From contig NC_079209.1 in assembly GCF_026745355.1 (NCBI RefSeq), positions 53,503,090 through 53,567,089 on the forward strand: a stretch of DNA of 64,000 bases, given 5' to 3'. Below, in pieces: positions 37,407 to 47,445 of the stretch. Under the pieces are notes generated by a model. The model was not told the origin of the DNA. It searched no databases and was given only the letters and a program-made list of their open reading frames with translations. The stretch's first letter is position 1. Each line of letters opens with the position of its first letter. Origin of the DNA: Beta vulgaris subsp. vulgaris. Taxonomy: Eukaryota > Streptophyta > Magnoliopsida > Caryophyllales > Amaranthaceae. The position numbers were made by a program, and so were the translations under genes.

Positions 37407-37832
37407 CTAATCATTGTTAGATCTCGAACAATCATCTGATTTTGGTAACAAGTCCCAACCATGAAAAACTTTACCAACCTCGTATGCGATCACTGATTTT
37501 TGAATAAGGTACTGGAGTCTAGAGGACTCGAAGAACTTTGGGTCCCCTCTTTCAACTTCTATATTTTTGGATTCTAAGTTACTATCTTCGTCATTAGAAT
37601 CCTTTCCCCTATTCACCCTCAAAACTGAGTATATATTTGACTCAAATGTGAGGTACTTCGCTCTAGTATCTTTGTAAGCTCTATTTCTAGGTGAGAAATA
37701 CTCATTCCTTCTTTTTCCTTTGAAGGCAACCTTGATTATGGCGTCGACTGTCGTATTTTGCCGGCTAGAATTAACAGGAAGGCAGAGAGTAGGAGGACGA
37801 AAGTTGGCTCGTCGACGATGTTGAATGAGCAA
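37407..37832 (-). CDS. Hypothetical ORF, 141 aa, unrecognised
   Basis: An open frame, MLIQHRRRANF... to SDDCSRSNND, with mixed charge and no motif I recognise, no signal peptide and no membrane span. Neighbouring DNA shows no convincing further exons. It could be a decayed gene fragment or chance. Confidence 0.2.
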   Translation of the reverse strand: MLIQHRRRANFRPPTLCLPVNSSRQNTTVDAIIKVAFKGKRRNEYFSPRNRAYKDTRAKYLTFESNIYSVLRVNRGKDSNDEDSNLESKNIEVERGDPKFFESSRLQYLIQKSVIAYEVGKVFHGWDLLPKSDDCSRSNND

Positions 37833-38649
37833 AAATGATGCTCAGGCCTCCGATGAGTCACTAGGGTCTGCACTACTTTAGGGTTTTGGGAGAATTTTTT
37901 TAGAGAGGTTAAACCTTCGGTACTTTTTAAGGCATAATTAACCACCAATTCTGCGAGTGAAATTCATTAAATTTATCAATATTTTTTCCCAAACGAAAAA
38001 ACAATACTTAGTAGAATTTATCAATTTCATAATAATAGTATTATTTTTTAAGTTAGGTAAGATGAATGACCTTATTAAATTGACACCTCTCGCAAGTATA
38101 TCTAGCTAGTTTTGCACGTCAAGTTCTTGGAAGTAAGGAGGAATGATAAAGAAAACTTCATTTCCAAAGAGCTCTTAATAATATTTGATCCTAATAGTAT
38201 TTAATCTCATAACTTGAAGTTATAAGGTCAAATCTTTTCATTTCTTGGTTGAGTCTTACTTGATTATGGTTAGGTTAGGTACTACGTAGTGGTCCATCTA
38301 GCTGTAAAGTGGTACGGTAGTGTATTACTAGTCTGCCATGTTACTAGATTTGGATAAAGAGCAAAGACCATGCATGTTCAACAGGTTTCAACTTCTTTCT
38401 CTTTCCTAAAAAGGAACATGTTTCAACTTTTAATAGCTTCCTTTGTCCCGCTTTTATTTGTCTAAAGTTCGAGTTTTTTCAGAAACTATATATAGCAAGG
38501 TCTTTAACGTGTAACAAAGTAAATTTAGATGCGTAATAGATACTACCTCCGTTTCTTAATAGATTTATTATTTCAATCCGTTTTGTATGGACTCGGTTCA
38601 CACTAAAAATATTGTGGACCAGGCCCAGGCACGTGACCGGTTAAGAAGT

Positions 38650-39085
38650 ACTCACTTATACACTATATCAAAAATAGATACACTATATGATACATAGGTA
38701 CACTATATCAAAAATAGATACACTATATCATAACTACGTACACTATATCATACAGAGGTACACTTTATCATAACTAGGTACACTATATCCAATAGGAACA
38801 CTAAATCATAACTAGGTGCACTATATTCTATAGGAAAATATTTACTTAAACGCATTACAAAAACATACACTATATCAAAAATAGATAACACTATATCAAA
38901 AATAGATATACTATATTATACATAAGTACACTATATCATTTTACTATATTATACATAGGTACACTATACCATTTTAACATACACTATATCATTTTAACAT
39001 ATACTATATCATTTTAACATACACTATATCATTTTTACATACACTATATCATTTTAACATACACTATATCAAATCAATATACACT
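38650..39085. repeat. TACACTATATCA minisatellite
   Basis: More than twenty irregularly spaced copies of the core ACACTATATCA. At 38960-39065 there are regular 20-base units (ACACTATATCATTTTAACAT). Earlier units alternate AAAAATAGAT and TAACTAGGT spacers. Confidence 0.9.
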
Positions 39086-39324
39086 ATCCTAAACTCACGT
39101 GATATGGATCGGGTGCACACTAATCAGTGTGCACCGGGTTCATATTAGTTTTTTTATTATTATTTTTAATTTGGACACTATTCTTAGGTAAAAAAATTCC
39201 TCTAAAAAAGTGTAAAATGTAAGAAAAAACATAATTATTTAATGTCTTATTTGATTTATTTCATTGTGTACATTAGAAAAAAAAATAAACTTTTCTAATT
39301 TTTACTAATATATAATTAAAGCTA

Positions 39325-39440
39325 TCTATACTATATATTAAAAGGTGTTTGTATCAAAGGAATGGTGCCATGTGGCACTATTCACTATATATGCGCCACG
39401 TAGCTTCACCATATCATCTTATGTGACAGGTAAATTGTTA
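39325..39440 (+). mobile_element. Helitron-like 5' end
   Basis: TCTATACTATATATTAAAAG followed by GTGCCATGTGGCAC and GCGCCACGTAGC matches the 5' region of the Helitron family at 45972 and 17639. A clear 3' hairpin with CTRR was not found, so the right limit is only the recognisable part. Confidence 0.5.
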
Positions 39441-39789
39441 CGTCATCTTATGAAATAAATATTGTTTGCCGCTATATTTGAAAATACAACTTCTTGTAAA
39501 GAAAAGTTTGTCCTTACCATCTCAATCAACTTTTTTTAGTGCTTCGAGAATTCACATGTTATATATTCATTGCAAACATAAAATAAATTAAATGTTAGAT
39601 TTTTTTAAAAATTAATTTTTACAAGAGTGGAAAAAATATATATCAATTGTGAAGAAGAAAAAAGGTAACACTAGTTAACGATACAAAATATGGGCTGACA
39701 AACGTACATTAGAAATGGGAAATTGATTAGAGAGTAACATAATGAAAAAAGTGGAATGGGTAATTGCTATACAATTTTATTGTCTGCCG

Positions 39790-40110
39790 ATTTTATAGGG
39801 GTTTTGCTAAACGTCCTAGAATTTTCTAGTAACGTAAAATACCGTATTTACATACTTGCATTTATTTATCTCTCCTCCCCTTGACTCACTTCCCTAATAT
39901 TTTCTCAGTGTCAAATTTTCTCCCCTTCTTCATTCACTTTCCCTCCCATCTTATTCCACTCACCACTAGACACCGGTGCTGCGCACCACCGCCACATTGC
40001 TATCCCGACACACCACCACCAACGTACCCCCACCATCACCCCCTCTCTCTGTTTTTTTTCCATTTACGGTGAATTTTAAAAAAAAAAAAATTAAGGGAGG
40101 CGTCCACCAT
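39790..40110. mobile_element. Fragment related to the Mutator-like element at 15740
   Basis: TTTTGCTAAACGTCCTAGAA followed by a CTAGTAACG phrase, a CTCTCCTCCCCTT tract and, near 40090, AATTAAGGGAGGCGTCC. These match the order of the left half of 15740-16280. The palindromes and right terminal repeat are missing or diverged. Confidence 0.6.
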
Positions 40111-40581
40111 GAACACTTAACATCAACCTATAAAAAAGCAATCATCATTAATTTTTGTAAGACGGAAGAATTATATTATGAATGGTTAGGGATACTAATT
40201 AACAGTGTTATATTTTTTCTTAAGATAAGCTTCTTTTTTTTCAAAATATTTTTAGATTAATATAATTCTTTGCACTATAACAATTATACATCAAATAAAA
40301 TGTGTAACTAATGGATGAGATGTCGTATGATATATCCATGAGATCAACGATGTAGAATATAGAACTGAATATGGTGGTGGTTGACAATTGGCACTAAGAC
40401 TTATTTGGCAATTAACGAATTAATAGATGTTAGCTGATTATATTAGCCGATAATTATAACCTGATTGTATTAGTTGATAGTTGTAACCTGGTTGTATTAG
40501 CTGATATTGTAACTTGTAACATCTATTGAATTTTTTTTTTCTTGGGTGCAACCCCTTTTTGAGTGTTGATAGTACTACCTA

Positions 40582-40871
40582 GAGGTAATCATGGATCAAA
40601 CCGGACTTTGGCCAAAAAAGTAGTCCGTTTCGGATCAAATTCTCGGGCCGAGACGGGCCATAATTCCAGTATAAAACCTGGTAATTCAGCTCGGACCATG
40701 CGGGTTTTTCGGGTCATTTTTGGGCCGAGTAAAAAATTAGCCTTTTTTTATATTTATATTGCCCATGGCCCAAATTTTTTCCCAAAAATTCGGATCAGGT
40801 CGACCGCCGGCAGAAAATTCATGTCCAAAATCCGTCTATTTTCGGGTTGTCGGACCCATGTTGATCACCTT
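40582..40871. mobile_element. MITE-like repeat with AGGTRATCA...TGATCACCT ends
   Basis: The left end AGGTAATCATGGATC and right end GACCCATGTTGATCACCT are imperfect inverted repeats. The interior is rich in CGG, GGGCC and TTCGGG phrases and is more GC-rich than its flanks. No coding capacity. Confidence 0.5.
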
Positions 40872-41866
40872 CAGTATTACCACCTTGCTTTGAGTTTGAA
40901 ATACCATATATCGAGACAAATATCTAAAGACGCGTGGGATGGAGTGTTAACCTATCTTACTCGAAATTGGATACTTATATCAACAAGGATATGTGGTCCA
41001 ACTCAATAATTTTGTGGAACTTTTCTAATTTCTTGGGGAAAATAAAATGTTCAAGTATTCAATTCACGTCCGAATGTCGAGGATCTAACAACTTAACTTA
41101 AAATTAAAATGAAGAGGAGACTGGGAGTAAGAAAGGGGTAAACTTCCTAGAATTGACGACGAGGTCTGATTGGGTTGTACAGTATCAGAACCGATCCATT
41201 AAAGAAAAACCAACAATTTGGCACTGGCTGATTCCACACGTTCTTCCATGGAAAAACAAGTGGGCGTTGACTGTTGGTCAAATATGATAACTAGTACAAA
41301 TTCCTCATAATAAATGTGAAGAAAAAGGAATGTTTCTACATTAAATAATCTACGTACTTCACTTCTAGGTGTTTCTTTTCCTTATTTTCTTCTAAAATTT
41401 TACAGCCATTTCCGCCATCATCTAATCTAAATAACTAAAATCTAATCTTAATCTTTGTTCGTTTTTTCCAGTCAAAAAAAGCAGTTCAATTCTGGTTAAT
41501 AGCTTCAGAAATAAATCCAACTCAAAGAAGAAAATCATACACCCCAATTATATCGGACAAATTTTCTAAAATATAAAACCACACACAAAAAAAACCTCCT
41601 TTCTCTCTCCTCTAAATAATCCCACCTCAACTCACTTTCTTCTGTTTTCCCCAAAATTTCAATTTTCTTCTTTCTCTGCATCTTTTCTATTGCAGAGAAA
41701 CACACAAAAAATTCCCCCTAAATTTATTTTTGGAGGGAGAAAATTCCATAATTCTAAAAAAGAAGTTCAATTAACATAATTAATTCTAGTGTTTTATTTT
41801 TCTGGGTATCTTTTGTGAGGTGGGGAAAGAATTAAACAAATAATAAGAAATAAAATAAATGCAAAA
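40872..41866. other. Upstream region of the ABHD17-like gene
   Basis: No gene. The last 300 bases are pyrimidine-rich (CCTCCTTTCTCTCTCC near 41595, TTCTTCTTTCTCTGC near 41670), as usual for a plant 5' untranslated region. I cannot fix the transcription start. Confidence 0.4.
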
Positions 41867-44345
41867 ATGGGTAATATGACATCAAATGTGGCTGCAAAGT
41901 TTGCATTTTTCCCACCAGAACCTGCAACATATGAAGTGATAAAAGAGGAAGAAGAAGATGAAGAAAAAGAAAGGTGGGTATTTTCAGGAATAACAGCAGA
42001 TAAAAATGTGGATGTTCATGTTATTGAAACAAAGACTGGAAATAAAGTGGTTGCAACATTTTGGAAACACCCTTTTGCAAGGTTTACCCTTTTGTATTCT
42101 CATGGTAATGCTGCTGATTTGGGTCAGATGCAGGAGCTTTTTATTGAGCTTAGAGCACACCTTCGTATTAATATTATGAGGTAAATTTATTTACCCTCTT
42201 TTTTTTTGGGTGTTTTTAGCTAGATTGCTTTATTTGTTGTTGTTTAATGTTATTGTTTGGGATGATTTGTTGTTATTCTGCTAAAGAGGGTAAAATTTTG
42301 ATCAATTTTGTGGTATGTATATATATGTTTTGTGTTGTTTGAAGATTTTTTATGTGTTTCAAATGCTAGGATTACTCGTTTGTTTATGATGTTATGATTG
42401 ATTTTGAGATGCTTTCAATTGCATATTGGTGGAGATTTTGGCAAATGATTGTATGTGAATATTCTTTCATTGCCTATTTGGATTGCTGGCTTCTTAAATG
42501 ATGTTGCTGTTTCTGGAATTGTAAGAGGTATATAGCCATGTAATATTGCTGAAATAGAGAAACACTAAATGAATGGAAAGCTTGTTACTTTGAAGATTGA
42601 TATTAAGAAAAGTTCCATTCTTTATACTATTGGGGTTTTAGGATCTTTAACCTACATGGATACACCTGGGTGTAATGGTGTAATCTTACACCCTCTTACA
42701 TTCTGTTCCATCATTTTGAGCATATGAGGTGGAGAATGTTAGAGGGAGTAATTCTACACCCGAGTGAGCGGATGTAGGATAAATAATGTAGCTGGGATTA
42801 ATAGGCAGGTTCAGATGGAACATTACAATTCTAATGGAATTAGGATATCAGTGTTGTTGTGTGCTGTATTATGTGGTATCAGTGGGCAGTGGATGCAATT
42901 TGTGATCCCCATTTCCTTTCCAACATATCCAAACAGTAATTGAAGGTGTTTGGACTCCCTGAGGATTATAAAAAATTTCCGGTGCTGATATCTTTAGTTA
43001 GAAGGAGCTTTATTGTTTCTTGTTTTGAGCAAATCAGGCACTAGTTAACAGGCTTTATTGTTTAGAATAACTGACAATTATGTGTTGCTGTGCAGCTATG
43101 ACTACTCAGGATATGGAGCTTCAACTGGCAAGGTAAAAAAAAAAGCCTATTATGGTGAATGCCTTGATGTTTTTGGTTAAATTGGATTATGGGGTGAGGG
43201 GTAATACATTGAATGCTCTTTGAGTGGTTTGTCAAAGTCATTATTTATAATCAGATATCAAACAAGAACTAGAAGAACATAATCCCTGGTGAAAGACTGA
43301 AAAGTTAATACGCATCCACGGATGTTTGATTTTCTGTTATCCAGATTTTCAGATATCTGCAGGTTATAACATAATTGTGTTTGCTTAGTATTTGTATTGT
43401 GTGGTACTTGTGGCAGCCAACGGAGCACAATACATACTATGACATAGAAGCTGTATACCATTGCTTAAAGAGAGAATATAACATTAAGCAAGAAGAATTA
43501 ATATTGTATGGCCAATCAGTTGGAAGTGGCCCCACATTACATTTGGCATCACGTATGACAAGATTAAGGGGTGTTGTTCTTCATAGTGCTATACTATCTG
43601 GTATACGCGTCCTGTATCCTGTGAAGGTTACATTGTGGTTCGACATTTTTAAAGTACGTATGACATCATAGTGATATTCTTTTGCATCTCTTGTTTCTAT
43701 TAACAATTTCTAAATGACCACCTGTTTATTTGCAGAATATTGACAAAATTCGGCATGTCACCTGTCCAGTCCTTGTTATACATGTGAGCTTTTCTTTTTT
43801 TTCTTATTCTTTTGTAATCAGATTGTGTGAAATCACTTGCCTGTTCATATATTTGATGGAGATTCCAGGCTTGAGTGTCTCAGTACTCGGTAATCAGGGT
43901 GTGGTTTGTTAGTAAATTATATGGTAAAAAGTTCCATGATATCCTAGATCCATGATCTATTAGGTTTTTGTACAATTTGGTCTTATGGATGTTCATGTTC
44001 TTTGATTCTAAAAGCCCCAAGAAATCATATCTAGTTTAATACCTCCTCCCTTTTTAACAGCCTCATCAATAAGTGCTCTACATGCAGGGAACCAATGATG
44101 AAATTGTAGACTTGTCTCATGGGAAGCGATTATGGGAACTATCAAAGGACAAGTATGAGCCACTATGGGTAAAGGGCGGGGGTCATTGCAACCTTGAGAC
44201 TTACCCAGAATACATCAAGCATTTGCGTAAGTTTATCAACTCAATGGAAAAATTAGCCATCACTCAGCCACACAAGCAGCTTACTGAGGCCCCAAGTATA
44301 ACCGAAAATAAGCACCATCGATGCTTAAGATTTGGCAGGAGATAG
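41867..44345 (+). CDS. ABHD17-like alpha/beta hydrolase, 5 exons, 297 aa
   Basis: A serine hydrolase of the ABHD17 group; animal members remove palmitate from membrane proteins, and the role in plants is inferred. Exons are 41867-42180, 43096-43132, 43417-43653, 43736-43783 and 44088-44345, with standard GT-AG introns and an unbroken frame. The nucleophile Ser is in GQSVGSG, with the oxyanion region at [12 protein letters not shown]. The Asp is in GTNDEIV and the His in GGGHCNLE. The N-terminus [17 protein letters not shown] has Gly2 and Ser6, consistent with N-myristoylation and membrane attachment. The C-terminus is basic ([10 protein letters not shown]). The length fits the family and no key residue is missing. 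Intron 1 carries a small MITE. Confidence 0.93.
42651..42778. mobile_element. 128-bp MITE in ABHD17-like intron 1
   Basis: The ends CCTACAT and ATGTAGG are inverted. The inner arms GGGTGTAATGGTGTAA and GTAATTCTACACCC pair imperfectly. No coding capacity and no certain target duplication. Confidence 0.5.
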
Positions 44346-45283
44346 CAATAATTACAGTAGCCTCAGCATATATGGAGAATCTCTGCGCCCCTGACTCTTA
44401 GTCTGGCTGGCTTGTTATCGCACTCGCATCTGAAAGCTGATAGGAACAGTGTATCAGTGTTGCTTGTATGCGCTTTCTATGGTAACCCCCATTGATGGAA
44501 ATAGAGATGTGGTTGATTTTAGTGTTTCTACTAGCATCAGGTCCAAATTTCCTGATGTTGGTTTTACATCATGTATCATATTTGGGGTGAACGAGTGTAC
44601 AATCCTGTAGTTCGTTGGATGTAGCATTATCTGTAGGACGAGCTAGCACAAGTTTGATAATCTTGTTTATGTTATGTAGAGCCACCAGGTTGATAATTGT
44701 GGATTACAGAAAATCTGGCCCTTATAATTGTATGCATTTGTAAGTTTTCATTCGGGTTAAAGTGTTAGTAAGCCTTGTTAAACCAACCCATGACTTGTGA
44801 GTAATGAAACATCAATCTACCAGGAAGAATTTTGAGCAGTAAATTTACCCATTGTATCATTTATCTATACAAGTCAATGAAATTTCTTCTGCGATATATT
44901 TTAAGGAATGATAACTATAGTCTATGCTAGCTCCGGAGTAAAAAATATAGCCTACTTTATACTTCTAGAGATTCAAAAGAGCAAATGATTATAAGAAGCA
45001 TATGTTATATTAGGAACCGGGAAAATATAGAAAGATATGCAAGTTGTCAATGTAATTGATATAAATTGTATAAATAAATCTGAAGATGATTTGTTGATTG
45101 TATTTAAATATGAGATTTGTTTCATTATATTTGCTTATGAATATCAATGATTTTTATGTAGATAACTCTTTGTTTTTATGATTCGACATTTATTACAAAA
45201 CAATATATTTAAGCTCAACATTGATGTTTGAATCTACTTGGAAACTAGGGGTGAATTCAGAAAGGGTTTTAAGAAATCATTTT
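44346..45283. other. 3' region of the ABHD17-like gene and flank of the duplication
   Basis: A probable 3' untranslated region to about 44760, then AT-rich DNA without a gene. The duplication's left edge is near 45284, where similarity to 57430 onward begins. Confidence 0.5.
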
Positions 45284-45971
45284 ATTAACTTCGTTGTGGA
45301 GTCAATTTAATGTCATGTGAAAATTAAGGATTGATCTACGCTCCAACGATGTTTTCGTGAAACCCTCATTGATGCTTAAGTCATATAAGACAGAAAGTAG
45401 TTCGAGAAGGATTGAGATTGTCCAATAATAAGTAATCAGAACTAGTATTTTACCTCGTGCGATGCCCTGGGTCAGTTACAATTATCAGATATATTACTCA
45501 TAAATTTCATAATTGGCTCTATTAGCTTTTGTAATAATATGACTAGTACGAAACTGAAAAATGGACGTTATGGCATGGTTTTTTTTTTGGTTGAAAAAGA
45601 GGGCCGGAGTCCTAAACAAGAACAAATACCAAACCATAAATCGCAAACACCAAAACAAAGAAAACATACCTAAACAAAAACAGGAAAAAAAACTAGCTAA
45701 AACAAACTTAAACTAACTACATCCTACACTAGGTAAGCACACTAGCACTTAAAGTGGGTGAAATTATACGTCTCTTATGATGTTTCAATTAAAATTATGA
45801 TCAACCAACCGATTTTATGACTAAATAATAGCACAAAGTCAAAAATATCACCGCACAGAAAGTGTGCATATAAAGCTAGTATAAATCTATCAAAAGATAA
45901 ACTAGGTAAATTGTAAACAATGTTTCGAAACAACATGATATTTGAAGATGTCTAAAGCTTATAATAGATAA

Positions 45972-46233
45972 TCTATACTAATATATTAAAAGGCGTGCGA
46001 AAGAACGTCTATGTGCCACGTGGCACTCTCCCTAGGGTATTAGTTCATGTAATCCATGTACATTAAAAAAATTTAGAAATTGCATGGTATAGGATTTGAT
46101 CCCTAGACCTCAAATAAATATACTAAAGTCTTAACCACTAGACTAAATTGTATTTAGTGTTCTTATCATAAAGTGTTATATTAATAAATGAAAGTTTTTC
46201 TTACCCGAGGCATAGCCCGGGCCTAATAACTAG
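45972..46233 (+). mobile_element. Non-autonomous Helitron, 262 bp, with empty-site control
   Basis: The 5' end is TCTATACTAATATATTAAAA. The 3' end carries a hairpin (ACCCGAGGCATAGCCCGGGC) and CTAG. A precedes and T follows, as expected for a Helitron, with no target duplication. The paralogous stretch at about 59340-59390 reads straight through the insertion point (GATAATTAGTAGTC), proving both limits. Confidence 0.95.
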
Positions 46234-47037
46234 TTAGTAGTCAAAACTATATTTTTCCTGTTGAATTGTAGCAAGTCTAACATTTGAAAGGGCTCGATAG
46301 GACTAGAGGGATTATATTCGAATAGCAATGCATTAAACCTACCATCAAAATATACATATTTCTGAATGTGACATAATTAAAATGAAATGAAGCAAATATT
46401 AAATTTTTAATATTATTCATCCTAAAACGTTTGAGATTATGATTAACTCCAAAGATAAGTACTTGATAATTGATATCTAACTTTTTTTTTTAGGGGATAA
46501 TTGATATCTAACTAAGTTGTTCTTTTCTTTCAGAAAGATGATTTGATTAGGAGCGTAAAAGCAAATACCAAACGTGTTAAGATCATCTCGTTTCTTTTCG
46601 TCTATTTTATATCTTAAAAATCATGATACCGAAACTAGTAAATAATTAAATTTCCAAATACCCCCTATATATTTTCCCTCGTCATGCAGTTTCCGCCATT
46701 GATTTAGGAAACGGATCACGAAGCATCATTTCTTTTAGAAAACGGAAAGGATCCCAACTCACATCCAAAACCCTTTTTACCGCGAGTTTTTGAATATTAG
46801 ATGTTATTTATAAATTTCATAAAATAAATGTAATTATCGAGATTACTTATATATTATAAGGAAAAATATTACTCCAATGGTAATAGGATTAGACAGCAAA
46901 TCTTGGGAAAATGGAAACAAATAAGTATACATGGACATTACTTTAGTTTCCATAATAGCACAATATCCATATTAAGTAGTGTCTCAACTCTCACATCGGA
47001 TGATGTACACTGCACAGAAATAAACACCAACATATTA

Positions 47038-47263
47038 CTCCCTCTGTTTCAAAATATAAGGCATTCACGCTTTATGAAAATTTGTTTTGATCACAAACAT
47101 CTCTCAAATATGATAAATAAAAATTATATCGTTGGATTCATCATGAAAAATACTATAATAACATTATTTTTTAAAATTTTTTATCAACATAAATTGAGAG
47201 TAATTAATGATCAAAGTTCGACCTCGAACATCGTACGTGCCTTATATTGTGAAACGGAGGGAG
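47038..47263. mobile_element. Stowaway MITE, 226 bp
   Basis: Terminal repeats CTCCCTCTGTTTCAAAATATA and TATATTGTGAAACGGAGGGAG, flanked by TA on both sides, define a Tc1/mariner-type Stowaway MITE. The paralogous copy near 60140 has the empty site (TAATAATTTGGCATG) with small changes. Confidence 0.92.
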
Positions 47264-47363
47264 TAATAATTTGGCATGTTCTAACTATAAAGAAACGTAT
47301 TTTAAAAGGGGTTGACTTATTTTATATTCACTCTTTTGACAGTGGTCACTAATCAGCCAAACT

Positions 47364-47378
47364 AAACTACAAAAGTAC
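47364..47378. repeat. Left target-site duplication of the LINE
   Basis: AAACTACAAAAGTAC here and again at 55374-55388. A single copy with one change (AAACTATAAAAGTAC) stands at 60225-60239 in the paralogous segment. Confidence 0.93.
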
Positions 47379-47445
47379 AAAATAAGAGGGACTTAAACAT
47401 AGCAAGTAGAACAAACCCTTTTTATGGACTAAACCAATTTAAAAA

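Larger units (their letters stand above)
35070..38649. other. Intergenic region downstream of the phosphoesterase gene
   Basis: After the probable 3' untranslated region the sequence is AT-rich. It holds a MITE (35400-35555), an inverted repeat (about 35750-35930) and a 141-codon minus-strand frame (37832-37407) of unknown nature. No supported gene otherwise. Confidence 0.5.

Noticed and set aside
40563..41009. 148-codon plus-strand frame
   Set aside because: It lies mostly on a MITE-like repeat and has no protein-like pattern.
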